35,968 bases of DNA from positions 1 through 35,968 of the forward strand of contig NZ_AOGY02000032.1 in assembly GCF_000332455.1 (NCBI RefSeq), written 5' to 3'. A program made the position numbers and the translations under genes. Under the pieces are notes generated by a model that ran no database searches, was not told where the DNA came from, and saw only the letters and a program-made list of their open reading frames with translations. Positions 26,262 through 34,364 of this stretch are shown one piece after another (position 1 is the stretch's first letter; the number at the start of each line of letters is the position of its first letter). This stretch comes from Leptospira vanthielii serovar Holland str. Waz Holland = ATCC 700522. GTDB lineage: Bacteria > Spirochaetota > Leptospiria > Leptospirales > Leptospiraceae.

Positions 26262-27909
26262 GATTGATATAGTCTCCAAAGGATTCTTTGGAATTTCTTT
26301 CTTTTGAGAACCTTCCAAAAAGTCCATCTAACTCAAGTAAAATTGCCGCCTCATCCAAATCATCTTTATACTTTTTATTGAGTCGGTATCCTTCGGCATC
26401 TGCACCTAAGTGTAGGTTGTATTTACCGTAAGACGTTCCCACAAGACCAATTTCGGAAATATACGGCCTTGCACATCCATTCGGACAACCAGTCATTCGA
26501 ATCGATACCGGTTCATTGCCAAGGCCATGTTTTCCAAGGATGGGTTCAATTTTATCGATAAGGCTCGGGAGGTATCTTTGTCCTTCGGCAAGAGCCAACG
26601 AACAAGTGCTCAGTGCCACGCAAGCAATGGAATTCTTGCGAATTTGCGAAATTTCACTGGTTTTGCGATGGACTCCAAACTTCACAAGAATGGATTCAAT
26701 AAGGTCTTTATCTTTCGGAAAAATATCAGAGAGAATTAGGTTTTGGTTACAAGTAAAACGGAATGTAGCCCTTCTTGTTTTAGAAACTTCAAGTAGTGCC
26801 GTTTTTAGGTTATATCCATGTTCGTCACAAACACGGCCATTTTCCACAAATACAGTATAATGCCAGTTACTTGCTGCATCTTGTTTCCAGCCAAAATCAT
26901 CTGATCTTTGTGTGAATTGATATTCTTTTGCTGGTTCAAAACTAATCCCAACACGTTTTTCCACTTCTCGTTTGTAGAACTCCACACCTAACCGGTCCAA
27001 GGTGTATTTCAAACGGGAAAGTTTTCTGTCTTCTCTGTTTCCAAAATCTCTTTGGACTGTGACAATTTCATAAACTACTTTTAAGATGTCCTTTTTGGGA
27101 ATATAACCAAATACAGTGCCTACTCTTGGATAGGTATCTGCATTTCCATGAGTGGTTCCGAGTCCCCCACCGACTGCCACGTTAAATCCAAGGAGTTGCC
27201 CATTTTCAATGATGGCGATAAGCCCAATATCATTGGTAAAAAGATCCACATCGTTGTAAGGGGGAATCGCAATCGCAATTTTAAACTTACGAGGAAGGTA
27301 TACATCCTTATACAGAGGATCTTCTGGTTCTTCTTTTTCTGCTAAAAGATTTTCATCGAGCCAAATCTCATAATAGGCTCTAGTTTTTGGTAAAAGAGAC
27401 CGGCTGATTTCTCCTGCATATCCAAACACTTCTTTGTGTAAGGGACTTGTGGCAGGATTCGAAGTACAAGTGACGTTACGATTGACGTCCCCACAAGCAG
27501 CAATCGAATCCAAAAATACAGAATCAAAAGCTTTGATGGTTGGTTTGATTTGTGATTTTAAAATTCCATGAAGTTGGACAGTTTGGCGTGTTGTGATTTT
27601 GATAGTGCCAGTAGAATTTTCACCAGCTACATTGTGTAAGGCTTCCCAATGAACCGGCCCAATCATTCCACCAGGGATACGCAAACGAATCATAAAGGAA
27701 TACAAACGTTCTAATTTTTTGGCTGCACGTTCTTCTCTGCGATCCCTATCATCTTGTTGGTACATTCCGTGGAACTTAAGTAACAGTTGGTCATCGGAAC
27801 GTAAAGATCCAGTATGTTCATCTTTCAAACTGTCACTGAGTGATCCTCTAAGTCCACGACTGAGGCGTTTTACTTTTTCTGCTAATGTTTCTTTTTTTTG
27901 TTCTGCCAT
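26242..27909 (-). CDS. cysI: Sulfite reductase hemoprotein (beta) subunit
   Basis: Six-electron reduction of sulfite to sulfide at a coupled sirohaem/[4Fe-4S] centre. From the ATG at 27909 it is 555 residues. The cluster ligands are visible: Cys430-x5-Cys436 (CVALSTC) and Cys475-x3-Cys479 (CPNGC), and the nitrite/sulfite reductase ferredoxin-like repeats precede each half. The frame is open six codons further to 27927, but GAGG 5 nt before 27909 and MAEQKKETLAEKV as family start favour the shorter form. That Shine-Dalgarno overlaps the cysJ stop, so translation is coupled to cysJ. Confidence 0.95.
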   Translation of the reverse strand: MAEQKKETLAEKVKRLSRGLRGSLSDSLKDEHTGSLRSDDQLLLKFHGMYQQDDRDRREERAAKKLERLYSFMIRLRIPGGMIGPVHWEALHNVAGENSTGTIKITTRQTVQLHGILKSQIKPTIKAFDSVFLDSIAACGDVNRNVTCTSNPATSPLHKEVFGYAGEISRSLLPKTRAYYEIWLDENLLAEKEEPEDPLYKDVYLPRKFKIAIAIPPYNDVDLFTNDIGLIAIIENGQLLGFNVAVGGGLGTTHGNADTYPRVGTVFGYIPKKDILKVVYEIVTVQRDFGNREDRKLSRLKYTLDRLGVEFYKREVEKRVGISFEPAKEYQFTQRSDDFGWKQDAASNWHYTVFVENGRVCDEHGYNLKTALLEVSKTRRATFRFTCNQNLILSDIFPKDKDLIESILVKFGVHRKTSEISQIRKNSIACVALSTCSLALAEGQRYLPSLIDKIEPILGKHGLGNEPVSIRMTGCPNGCARPYISEIGLVGTSYGKYNLHLGADAEGYRLNKKYKDDLDEAAILLELDGLFGRFSKERNSKESFGDYINRIGILN

Positions 27910-27916
27910 GATTACC

Positions 27917-29683
27917 TCAGTAAACATCCTTAATGTAGCGACCCATTTCTTCCAATTCTTTTAGATAATCGGAAGCATCTTTTCCCGTATCAAATGTTCT
28001 TTCTGTTAGAATTTCAATGAGTTTGCGATCCACATCTTTACTCATAGGATCTTTGGAGCCGCAAAGATAAATGATCGCACCATTTTCAATCCACTTCAAA
28101 AGTTCTGCAGCATTTTCACCCATACGATCCTGCACATACACTTTTTGTTTTGTATCTCTTGAGAATGCTGCGTTTAATCTATGTAATACGCCTGTATCCA
28201 TTAATTCTAAAAGTTCTGTTTGGTAATAAAAATCGGAGACAAAGTTTCTTTCTCCAAAAAATAACCAGTTTCTTCCATTCCCAGAATTTTGTTCTCTTTC
28301 AAATAAAAAACTTCTAAAAGGAGCAACACCAGTTCCTGGCCCAATCATAATGATATCTGTATCGGGACTTGGCAATCGGAAGGAATTATTTCGTTGGATA
28401 AAGAAAGGAACTACTTCCCCTTCTTTTAATTCCGAGAGATATCCAGAACAAAAGCCAGTTTTAATACCTGTAAAAGTCTCGATTTCGACTTCAGCAACCG
28501 TTAGATGGACTTCATCTTCACCATGGGCAGAAGGACTGGATGCGATAGAATAATATCGAGGCACAATCGGTTCTAAAATATCTACCAATGTTTGTAGTTC
28601 TAATTTATTTTCCGAAGTATGGAGAGTGAGAAGTACATCTAAGTCTGTTTTTCCAGAAGGGATTTCTTTTCCCACAAGCGAAGCATATTTTTGAATGACT
28701 CGATCAGGCAAAAAACGAACTGATACTTTTTTACGGAACAAATCATAAGCCATCCATGTTTCCCCTTTATAGGTAACACGAGTTTCACGATCTGTTTTTA
28801 ATAAAGATAAAATCCGATTCACTTCCTCATCGCGATTGTAAGCAAGAAAACCAGCACTATCCCCTGGTTGGTAGTCAATGGGAACTGTTGTTTTGATTTC
28901 GATATGTCTTGTGGATTTACTAGCACCAGTATCGTTTAAAACAATATTAGTAATTACAGAACCTTCATAGACAACCTTACCACCGGAAGTCGGTTTTGCT
29001 GCTTGGCTTGTCTGAGTTGCACTTTGAGTGGTAGCAGTTTTTGAGTGGGCATTCAGTTTGGAAATAAGTTCACTCATCCAAGGTTTTGCGACTAAATCAA
29101 AATCTACGTCACATTTACCAAGAGTTTGGATGCGTTCTGCTCCCAATTTGGAAAGCATTGAATCTACATCTTCACCCGTTTGGCAAAATAATGGATAACT
29201 CGTATCACCTAATCCAAGTACGGCGAATTTAACTTTTGATAAGGAATCTTTTGAGTCTGCCAAAATTTGGATGAATGGTTTTGCTGCCTGCGGTGGTTCC
29301 CCGTCTCCATGAGTCGAGACGATAACAAATAAATACTCTTCTTCTTTCAGGTCCTTGGCTTTGTACGTATCTGTACTTTTGAGTTTGGCCGATACACCTA
29401 GTTCCTTTAATTTTTTAACGAGTTCTGTTCCTAGTTTTTTGGAATTTCCTGTTTCTGTTCCATACACAACACTACATTGGATGGGTTGGGTTTTTAAATT
29501 TCCATGTAAAGGATCATTCCCAGAATCAATGCTCACGGGAGGTGTGAAGGAAACATCCACACTGCTGCCCCCGAGGCTCGGTTGAGTGAGAGCAGACAAA
29601 TATCCAGACATCCATACCCATTCGTCTTTTGTGGATTCTTTCAGTAATTGTAAAAATCGATTGCGTTTCTCATCGGATAGCAT
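27917..29683 (-). CDS. cysJ: Sulfite reductase flavoprotein (alpha) subunit
   Basis: Carries electrons from NADPH through FAD and FMN to CysI. The 588 residues have an N-terminal extension (1-65), a flavodoxin domain (YGTETGNSKKLG, STHGDGEPPQAA, about 70-205), a linker rich in Thr/Ala/Gln, an FAD domain with PRYYSIASSPS, and an NADPH domain (GPGTGVAPFRSFL, CGSKDPMSKDVD) ending in the characteristic YIKDVY aromatic C-terminus. It is the promoter-proximal gene of cysJ-cysI and diverges from the SUMT gene. Confidence 0.95.
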   Translation of the reverse strand: MLSDEKRNRFLQLLKESTKDEWVWMSGYLSALTQPSLGGSSVDVSFTPPVSIDSGNDPLHGNLKTQPIQCSVVYGTETGNSKKLGTELVKKLKELGVSAKLKSTDTYKAKDLKEEEYLFVIVSTHGDGEPPQAAKPFIQILADSKDSLSKVKFAVLGLGDTSYPLFCQTGEDVDSMLSKLGAERIQTLGKCDVDFDLVAKPWMSELISKLNAHSKTATTQSATQTSQAAKPTSGGKVVYEGSVITNIVLNDTGASKSTRHIEIKTTVPIDYQPGDSAGFLAYNRDEEVNRILSLLKTDRETRVTYKGETWMAYDLFRKKVSVRFLPDRVIQKYASLVGKEIPSGKTDLDVLLTLHTSENKLELQTLVDILEPIVPRYYSIASSPSAHGEDEVHLTVAEVEIETFTGIKTGFCSGYLSELKEGEVVPFFIQRNNSFRLPSPDTDIIMIGPGTGVAPFRSFLFEREQNSGNGRNWLFFGERNFVSDFYYQTELLELMDTGVLHRLNAAFSRDTKQKVYVQDRMGENAAELLKWIENGAIIYLCGSKDPMSKDVDRKLIEILTERTFDTGKDASDYLKELEEMGRYIKDVY

Positions 29684-29848
29684 AAAAACCTATATTTGAT
29701 TTGGATTCCAGTAAAACATCCAAAAAGTCTGATAAATTGAATCTTTCCCCAGAGATACACCCCGAGTAAACCAAAAAAATGGAGATTTTGTAGAAATTAT
29801 TAGCCATTCACTTGACTATTTCCTACGATGTCGCAAGGTATAACAGAT

Positions 29849-30634
29849 ATGTCCTCCAATAAGACAGAACATGGATTTGTCAGTTTTGTGAGTGGTGGCC
29901 CAGGCCCCATTGACCTTTTGACCCTCCGAGGCCGAAACCGAATCGAATCTGCCGATGTCATTCTCTACGATGCCCTACTCGATCCCGAATTTTTAGACCT
30001 ATTTCCGGAGTATGCCCAAATCCTATATGTGGGTAAAAGGGCAAACGAACACGCCCGCACCCAAAAAGAGATTAATTCTTTATTAGTCGAATTTGCCTCC
30101 CAAGGAAAACGAGTGGTGCGCCTCAAAGGGGGAGATGCCTCCATTTTTGGGAGGCTTGCCGAAGAAATCCAAAGCCTGGAAGAAGCTGGGATTCCCTTTG
30201 AAGTGGTTCCGGGTGTGAGTTCTGTGACCACAGGTGTCGCTGACTTAGGTCTCTCACTCACCGTTCGTGGGATTTCCAGACAAATCATCATCCTCGATGG
30301 TCATACCATTTTGGAAGATGAACGCAGTTGGATCGGGATGGAAAATTTTTTAGGAACCATTGTCATTCTTATGGGTAGTAAAAAAACAAGGGAACTTGCA
30401 GAACGACTAATCCAAAAAGGAATCAAAGGAACCACTCCCATTGTGCTTGCGGAAAATGTTGGAAGTTTCAACCCAACGTATTCCACGTCCACTCTCGCAG
30501 AGACTCTGTTAGATGGTATCCAAAAACAATCATCTGGTCCTGGAATCCTGTATGTGGGAGAAGCAATTCGTCCCTTGCTTGATAGAAAAGATAAAATTCA
30601 GAAAACTACACTCACAAGTTTATTGGCAGAATGA
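29849..30634 (+). CDS. cobA: Uroporphyrinogen-III C-methyltransferase (SUMT)
   Basis: Uses two S-adenosylmethionine to convert uroporphyrinogen III to precorrin-2, the first step to sirohaem. Motifs include FVSGGPGPIDLLTLRGRN (SAM loop), DVILYDALLDPEFL, KRANEHARTQKEIN, VVRLKGGDASIFGR and FEVVPGVSSVTTGVA. Two in-frame starts exist: 29828 without a Shine-Dalgarno and 29849 with AAGG about 10 nt upstream; I prefer the second (261 residues). Its stop overlaps the start of the next gene (ATGA at 30631-30634). It is divergent from cysJ, whose partner CysI needs sirohaem. Confidence 0.93.
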   Translation: MSSNKTEHGFVSFVSGGPGPIDLLTLRGRNRIESADVILYDALLDPEFLDLFPEYAQILYVGKRANEHARTQKEINSLLVEFASQGKRVVRLKGGDASIFGRLAEEIQSLEEAGIPFEVVPGVSSVTTGVADLGLSLTVRGISRQIIILDGHTILEDERSWIGMENFLGTIVILMGSKKTRELAERLIQKGIKGTTPIVLAENVGSFNPTYSTSTLAETLLDGIQKQSSGPGILYVGEAIRPLLDRKDKIQKTTLTSLLAE

Positions 30635-31224
30635 ATTTCAAAAAATATCCCATTTTTTTAAACTTAGAAAACAAAAATATTCTTATCGTTGGTGGTGGGA
30701 ATGCCTGTTTAGAAAAATTGGTGGGACTGGAATTTACTGGAGCCAAACTCCATGTGATCTCGATTGAATTCAGTGAAGAAGTGAAAACTTTTTTAAACAA
30801 ATACCCAAACATCGCAGTAGAACAACGTGCGGTTCTAGAAGAAGATTTAAATCATCGTGATATTATTTTTTTAGCAACAAGTGATCCCGATACCAATCGA
30901 AATTTTCGAAAAACCGCCAAAGAAAAAGGGATTTGGGTGAACTCCGTGGATGATCCCAAAAATTGTGATTTTTACTCCTCCTCCTCGGTATCCATTGGTC
31001 CTGTTCAATTTGCAATTTCCACAGATGGAAAATTTGCGGGAGTGTCTTCTACTTTACGCAAACTCTTTGAAGAAATTCTTCCCGAAGAAGACCATGAACT
31101 TATGGAAACACTTTTTCTTATGCGAAGGAACTTAAAGGAAATCCTTCCTGAAAATGCAGAAAGAAGAAAGGTTTTAAAAGAAATAGTTCAAAATTTAAAT
31201 TCTAAATACTTTCACAAACCTTAA
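30631..31224 (+). CDS. sirC: Precorrin-2 dehydrogenase / sirohydrochlorin ferrochelatase
   Basis: Oxidises precorrin-2 to sirohydrochlorin with NAD and probably inserts iron to give sirohaem. It is 197 residues, matching the Met8p/CysG N-terminal domain as a stand-alone protein. The NAD loop ILIVGGGNACLEKL (17-30), ATSDPDTNRNFRKTAKEKG, and WVNSVDDPKNCDFYSSSSV then AISTDGKF are family blocks. It is coupled to the SUMT gene; together they replace the fused CysG of enterobacteria. Its stop overlaps tail to tail with the next gene (TTAA at 31221-31224). The symbol is approximate, as some Met8p relatives are named cysG or ylnF. Confidence 0.9.
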   Translation: MNFKKYPIFLNLENKNILIVGGGNACLEKLVGLEFTGAKLHVISIEFSEEVKTFLNKYPNIAVEQRAVLEEDLNHRDIIFLATSDPDTNRNFRKTAKEKGIWVNSVDDPKNCDFYSSSSVSIGPVQFAISTDGKFAGVSSTLRKLFEEILPEEDHELMETLFLMRRNLKEILPENAERRKVLKEIVQNLNSKYFHKP

Positions 31225-31826
31225 TTCGAATCTGGATAGATTTGAATCGTTGTTAGTTGGTGTTCATTGGCCCAAACGGAATGTAAAGGAATATTCACTA
31301 TCATCTTCTCGTTACTATCTAACCTTACCGTCCACTCACCCGGTGTCCTTGGGTCTGCAAATTTTACTTTTTTAATGGGAAAGGGAAACTGGACTTCGAA
31401 CTGAATGAATTCCACAAGAGTATTAAAACGAAGTAAATCATCTCTCTGTTTGGCCTCTTTTAAAATAGAATCAATTTCCTCTCGGTTGATTTCCAAGGCC
31501 TTTAAAAGTGGAGAGGACTTACTTGTATCCACAACCAATTGAATTTCTTTTGTTTGGTCTTCGGTAAATTCGATGAACCGAAATCCTGGCGGTAGGATAT
31601 CTTTGTAATTGGAAAATTGGTACGCCCTCTCTTTGATACTGATCTCAAGTTCTCCTATAGGTTTCAGGCCGGAACCGAAAAAAACCCCTGAAGGTTTTTT
31701 GATAATCTTTTTTTGGTATAAAACAAGGTCACCTGAGAGGTCAGGTCGAATCTTTATTTTAATATTCCCACCGGCACAGGCACAAAACAATAGGCAGAAA
31801 ATAACGGTTGGTGGTATCAGTTTCAT
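31221..31826 (-). CDS. Small lipoprotein of unknown function
   Basis: I do not recognise the family. The 201 residues begin with a lipoprotein signal peptide: a charged MK, a hydrophobic core and LLFCACAGG, with Cys17 (or Cys15) as the likely lipidated residue under the relaxed spirochaetal lipobox. The mature part is mixed alpha/beta with KIKIRPDLSGDLVLYQKK near its start and no catalytic motif I can name. It is divergent from the NERD gene by 43 bp, and a 20-bp palindrome lies 2 nt upstream of its ATG. Confidence 0.8.
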   Translation of the reverse strand: MKLIPPTVIFCLLFCACAGGNIKIKIRPDLSGDLVLYQKKIIKKPSGVFFGSGLKPIGELEISIKERAYQFSNYKDILPPGFRFIEFTEDQTKEIQLVVDTSKSSPLLKALEINREEIDSILKEAKQRDDLLRFNTLVEFIQFEVQFPFPIKKVKFADPRTPGEWTVRLDSNEKMIVNIPLHSVWANEHQLTTIQIYPDSN

Positions 31827-31828
31827 AT

Positions 31829-31848
31829 CACCAATGGAAACATTGGTG
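31829..31848. promoter_or_regulatory. 20-bp palindrome at the lipoprotein start codon
   Basis: CACCAATGGAAACATTGGTG has perfect 8-bp arms and a GAAA centre. It lies in the 43-bp gap between divergent genes, 2 nt from the lipoprotein ATG, so the only SD-like bases (GGTG) are inside one arm. It can be a protein operator for both genes or an mRNA hairpin masking the ribosome binding site. Confidence 0.5.
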
Positions 31849-31869
31849 GCCAGTTTACAGAACTAAAAA

Positions 31870-33429
31870 ATGATCTATCCAAAACAGTTTCACGGAAAAG
31901 CGAAAGATGTTTCGCTCGAATCCCATTTTTACAGCCGTTTTTCCAAGGAAATCCGCATTCCATGTAATATCTATTATTCCATTACCCTCATCACTCCAGA
32001 TGTCCCTATGCGAGAAATCGACTTCCTTGTGGTCTCACCATACGGGGTCATCACCATCGAATTAAAAAATGGGAAGTGGAGGCAAAAAAAAGGCGAATGG
32101 GAATTCTATAATGTTCGCGCTAGGGATTGGAACCCAGTGGAAGGGAAATCGTATGCAAGCCCCATCGAACAAGTGGTTACCCAAAGGGATCTAGTCCGTG
32201 AGTTTTTTAAAAACCACAACCAACTAGTGGATTTGTTTCCAGCAGATTATTACGATAGTGCCATCTTCTTTTTAAAAAATGAAAGAAAAGAATTCCACTT
32301 ACCAAATGACAGGCATCTGTATGTGTTTGGTGGGAAAGAAGTAGAAGATGAAATTGATTTAAATTCTATTTTAGAATCGATTCTATTTCGTTACAACAGA
32401 GAACCTCTGCCAGATTCAGTACTCGTAAAAGCACATGAGATCATTAAAAAGAACTTAAACTTTTTTCAAACTTTTCGTTCTCAGAAAGAAAAAGAAGAGG
32501 AGAATTTATTATTTTTTACCAAAGAACAATTTCAATTGGTCGAAGGAATTAGCAATTACTCGCGTAACTTAGTTTTTGGAAGTACGGGTTCTGGTAAATC
32601 GATCCTTGCGGGAGAGTTAGCCTTACAAAATGCACGAGCCGGTAAAAAAGTTTTATTGTGGCAAGGAGCCAAGGCACTCTACGAAATCTGGAAAGAAGAA
32701 CTGACAAACATACCAGAAAAAGAAAACATTGAACTCATTAACAAAATTACAGAAATCAATCATAATAATATTGATCTTCTGATTGCTGACGGTATCGAAG
32801 ATGTTTTGAATTTTCCACCAGAAAAAGAAGTTTTTATATATTTATCTAAATACTTTTGGGAACATAAAAATTGGATTCTTTTTATTTCTAGACGTTTCAA
32901 ATATTTGCCATCAGCAATGTTAGAATACTGGAATTCACTTCCCATCCATGTTTGGGATATCAAACGGAATATAAGAAATTCACCAGAAATTGTCAATTTT
33001 GCAAATACACTACTAGATGATTTTTCTGAATCCCCTATTCAAAGTAATCTTTCCGATATCCAATTCATAAAAGCAGACGAGGACCTAACAGACCAAATTC
33101 GATGGTGTTTTGGATATGCAAAAAAGGTATTAGATGTGGAAAACGATGAAATTGTTGTGATATACAAATCGGAAGAATCTATATCACAAAATGGATTAAA
33201 ACAATTTTTAGACGAGAACTCTATGCGAAACTATTCCGCAAAAGAATTTGCTGGAATGGAAGAAACTTGTGGGATCATCATTGGTTATGAAAACTGGGAT
33301 CAAATAGAAACAAGGACGTCTCTTGCTGAAACCATTTTAAAAATCAGAAGTTTAGTTTGTGTATTCTACCCGCCTAAGGAAGAAGAGGTGATCCAAACTA
33401 TTTTAAAAAAAGGTGACTCTGGCCCGTAA
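31870..33429 (+). CDS. NERD nuclease-domain protein with degenerate SF1 helicase part
   Basis: A 519-residue DNA-processing candidate. The NERD domain (about 5-130) keeps the PD-(D/E)xK pattern: Asp51 in REIDFLVVSPYGV and Glu64-x-Lys66 in IELKN. A P-loop GSTGSGKS (237-244) begins a UvrD-like ATPase part, but the Walker B/DExx position reads IADGIED (about 301-307), with Gly where the catalytic Glu should be. No motif VI or complete helicase C-terminal domain is evident, so it is shorter than full NERD helicases. It may bind ATP without unwinding DNA. The gene is divergent from the lipoprotein and its last codons and stop run into the antisense of rnpB. Confidence 0.82.
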   Translation: MIYPKQFHGKAKDVSLESHFYSRFSKEIRIPCNIYYSITLITPDVPMREIDFLVVSPYGVITIELKNGKWRQKKGEWEFYNVRARDWNPVEGKSYASPIEQVVTQRDLVREFFKNHNQLVDLFPADYYDSAIFFLKNERKEFHLPNDRHLYVFGGKEVEDEIDLNSILESILFRYNREPLPDSVLVKAHEIIKKNLNFFQTFRSQKEKEEENLLFFTKEQFQLVEGISNYSRNLVFGSTGSGKSILAGELALQNARAGKKVLLWQGAKALYEIWKEELTNIPEKENIELINKITEINHNNIDLLIADGIEDVLNFPPEKEVFIYLSKYFWEHKNWILFISRRFKYLPSAMLEYWNSLPIHVWDIKRNIRNSPEIVNFANTLLDDFSESPIQSNLSDIQFIKADEDLTDQIRWCFGYAKKVLDVENDEIVVIYKSEESISQNGLKQFLDENSMRNYSAKEFAGMEETCGIIIGYENWDQIETRTSLAETILKIRSLVCVFYPPKEEEVIQTILKKGDSGP

Positions 33430-33761
33430 GCCGGATTCTGTTCTATGCGATCATTTATCTAATGCTCTCTACCCACAACCTGGCGGGACAGGCTCATAAC
33501 GGTTGTTTACTTGAGATTGCACATCGGAGGGTTTACCAAGCCTTTATTCTTACGAACAAAGCGGTGGGCTCTTACCCCACCATTTCACCCTTACCTACCG
33601 AGGTAGGCGGTTTCCTTTCTGTTGCACTTTCCGTCCCCCGTTTCCCATTTCTGGAATCCGAAAGCCCAAGTGTTACTCGGTCCGATTGTCCCCTAGTGTC
33701 CGGACTTTCCTCCCCTTTTCCCCCAGAAGGCGGAAAAAAGGCGATCGCTCGGCCAGAGTCA
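33412..33761 (-). ncRNA. rnpB: RNase P RNA (type A)
   Basis: Catalytic RNA that trims tRNA 5' ends. On the minus strand the conserved blocks occur in order: GAGGAAAGTCCGGACAC near the 5' end, AGTGCAACAGAAAGGAAACC, GTAAGGGTGAAATGGTGGGG followed by TAAGAGCCCACCG, GGTAAACCC, GTTGTGGGTAGAGAGC, TAAATGATCGC and ACAGAATCCGGCTTACGGG. The terminal P1 helix is clear: TGACTCTGGCC (33761-33751) pairs fully with GGCCAGAGTCA (33424-33414). About 350 nt. Seven T on the minus strand (33411-33405) directly after the 3' end suggest termination there. Ends are inferred from P1. The plus-strand open frame over this stretch is not a gene. Confidence 0.96.
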
Positions 33762-33810
33762 GTTTCATTGGAAAGTCAGGTTCGATCTCGTCTATGAGTA
33801 TTTGTTCTAA

Positions 33811-33827
33811 TTGGCACAAATTATGCA
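33811..33827 (+). promoter_or_regulatory. Sigma-54 (-24/-12) promoter for the small exported protein
   Basis: TTGGCACAAATTATGCA matches the RpoN consensus TTGGCACR-N4-TTGCW at all but one base, with the required GG-to-GC spacing of 10 nt (GG 33813-33814, GC 33825-33826 approximately). Transcription would start near 33838, about 28 nt before the ATG at 33866. It overlaps the candidate rnpB -10 on the opposite strand. Confidence 0.6.
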
Positions 33828-33849
33828 ATCTGTAGTGTTAGGGAGTCAA
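33820..33849 (-). promoter_or_regulatory. Candidate rnpB promoter (sigma-70 type)
   Basis: On the minus strand TTGACT (33849-33844) and CATAAT (33825-33820), each 5 of 6 to consensus, are 18 nt apart. Transcription would begin near 33813, some 50 nt before the P1 helix, so a short leader would have to be processed. Confidence 0.45.
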
Positions 33850-33865
33850 GCGAGGCACCTACTGT

Positions 33866-34321
33866 ATGATCAAATACCAAATTGCTATACTATTCATCAT
33901 TTCTTTTGGTTTGCATGCAAATCCCCTCTTGGATGAGTCCGCAGACGACATCCTAAGAGCCACTCGTTTGTCTCGAATTCCTTCCGTAATTGCAAACCTC
34001 GAAGAGAGGGCCATCCAAAAAATGGAAACCAATGACTTACTCTCAGCACGGGAAGATTTAAAAAAAGCCATCCAACTCAAACATGCGATTGGAATGAAGG
34101 AATCCGAAGGAAATGCCGGCCTTCTTTTGCAAATTTCTAAATTAGAATCTCGACTCGGAAACCGTTGTGAAGCCAACCAGTACTCCCACTTAGCAAAACG
34201 GATTGCACTTCGTATTGGTGTCAACCTGGGGGCCGTAGCCCTAGATCGTGCTGTAGTTCCCGACAATAGAAAACCAGAAGGATGTATTATTCCAGTTCAG
34301 ATGAAAACGCAATTTTGCTGA
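33866..34321 (+). CDS. Small exported helical (TPR-like) protein
   Basis: No recognised family. The 151 residues start with a signal peptide (MIKYQIAILFIISFGLHA, then NPLLDESA). The mature part is helical and resembles one or two TPR-type hairpins (METNDLLSAREDLKKAIQLK, GNRCEANQYSHLAKRIALRI). Two cysteines besides the last residue (GNRC, EGC) could form a disulfide. GAGG lies about 10 nt before the ATG and a sigma-54-type promoter further up. The TGA stop coincides with the probable left end of the IS element, so the C-terminus (MKTQFC) may have been changed by the insertion. Confidence 0.75.
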   Translation: MIKYQIAILFIISFGLHANPLLDESADDILRATRLSRIPSVIANLEERAIQKMETNDLLSAREDLKKAIQLKHAIGMKESEGNAGLLLQISKLESRLGNRCEANQYSHLAKRIALRIGVNLGAVALDRAVVPDNRKPEGCIIPVQMKTQFC

Positions 34322-34324
34322 CCT

Positions 34325-34347
34325 AAATTAAGCTAATACTCCAAGCC
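34325..34347 (+). repeat. Left inverted repeat of the IS element
   Basis: AAATTAAGCTAA followed by TACTCCAAGCC; the inverse occurs at 35642-35663 with a perfect 12-bp core and a looser inner part. Confidence 0.7.
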
Positions 34348-34364
34348 GAAAATGGAGATTAGAG

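Noticed and set aside
29684..29848. A cobalamin riboswitch or SAM riboswitch before the SUMT gene
   Set aside because: I found no B12-box or SAM riboswitch core in this gap.
33462..33797. A 111-residue plus-strand open frame
   Set aside because: It is antisense to the conserved core of RNase P RNA and has no ribosome binding site.
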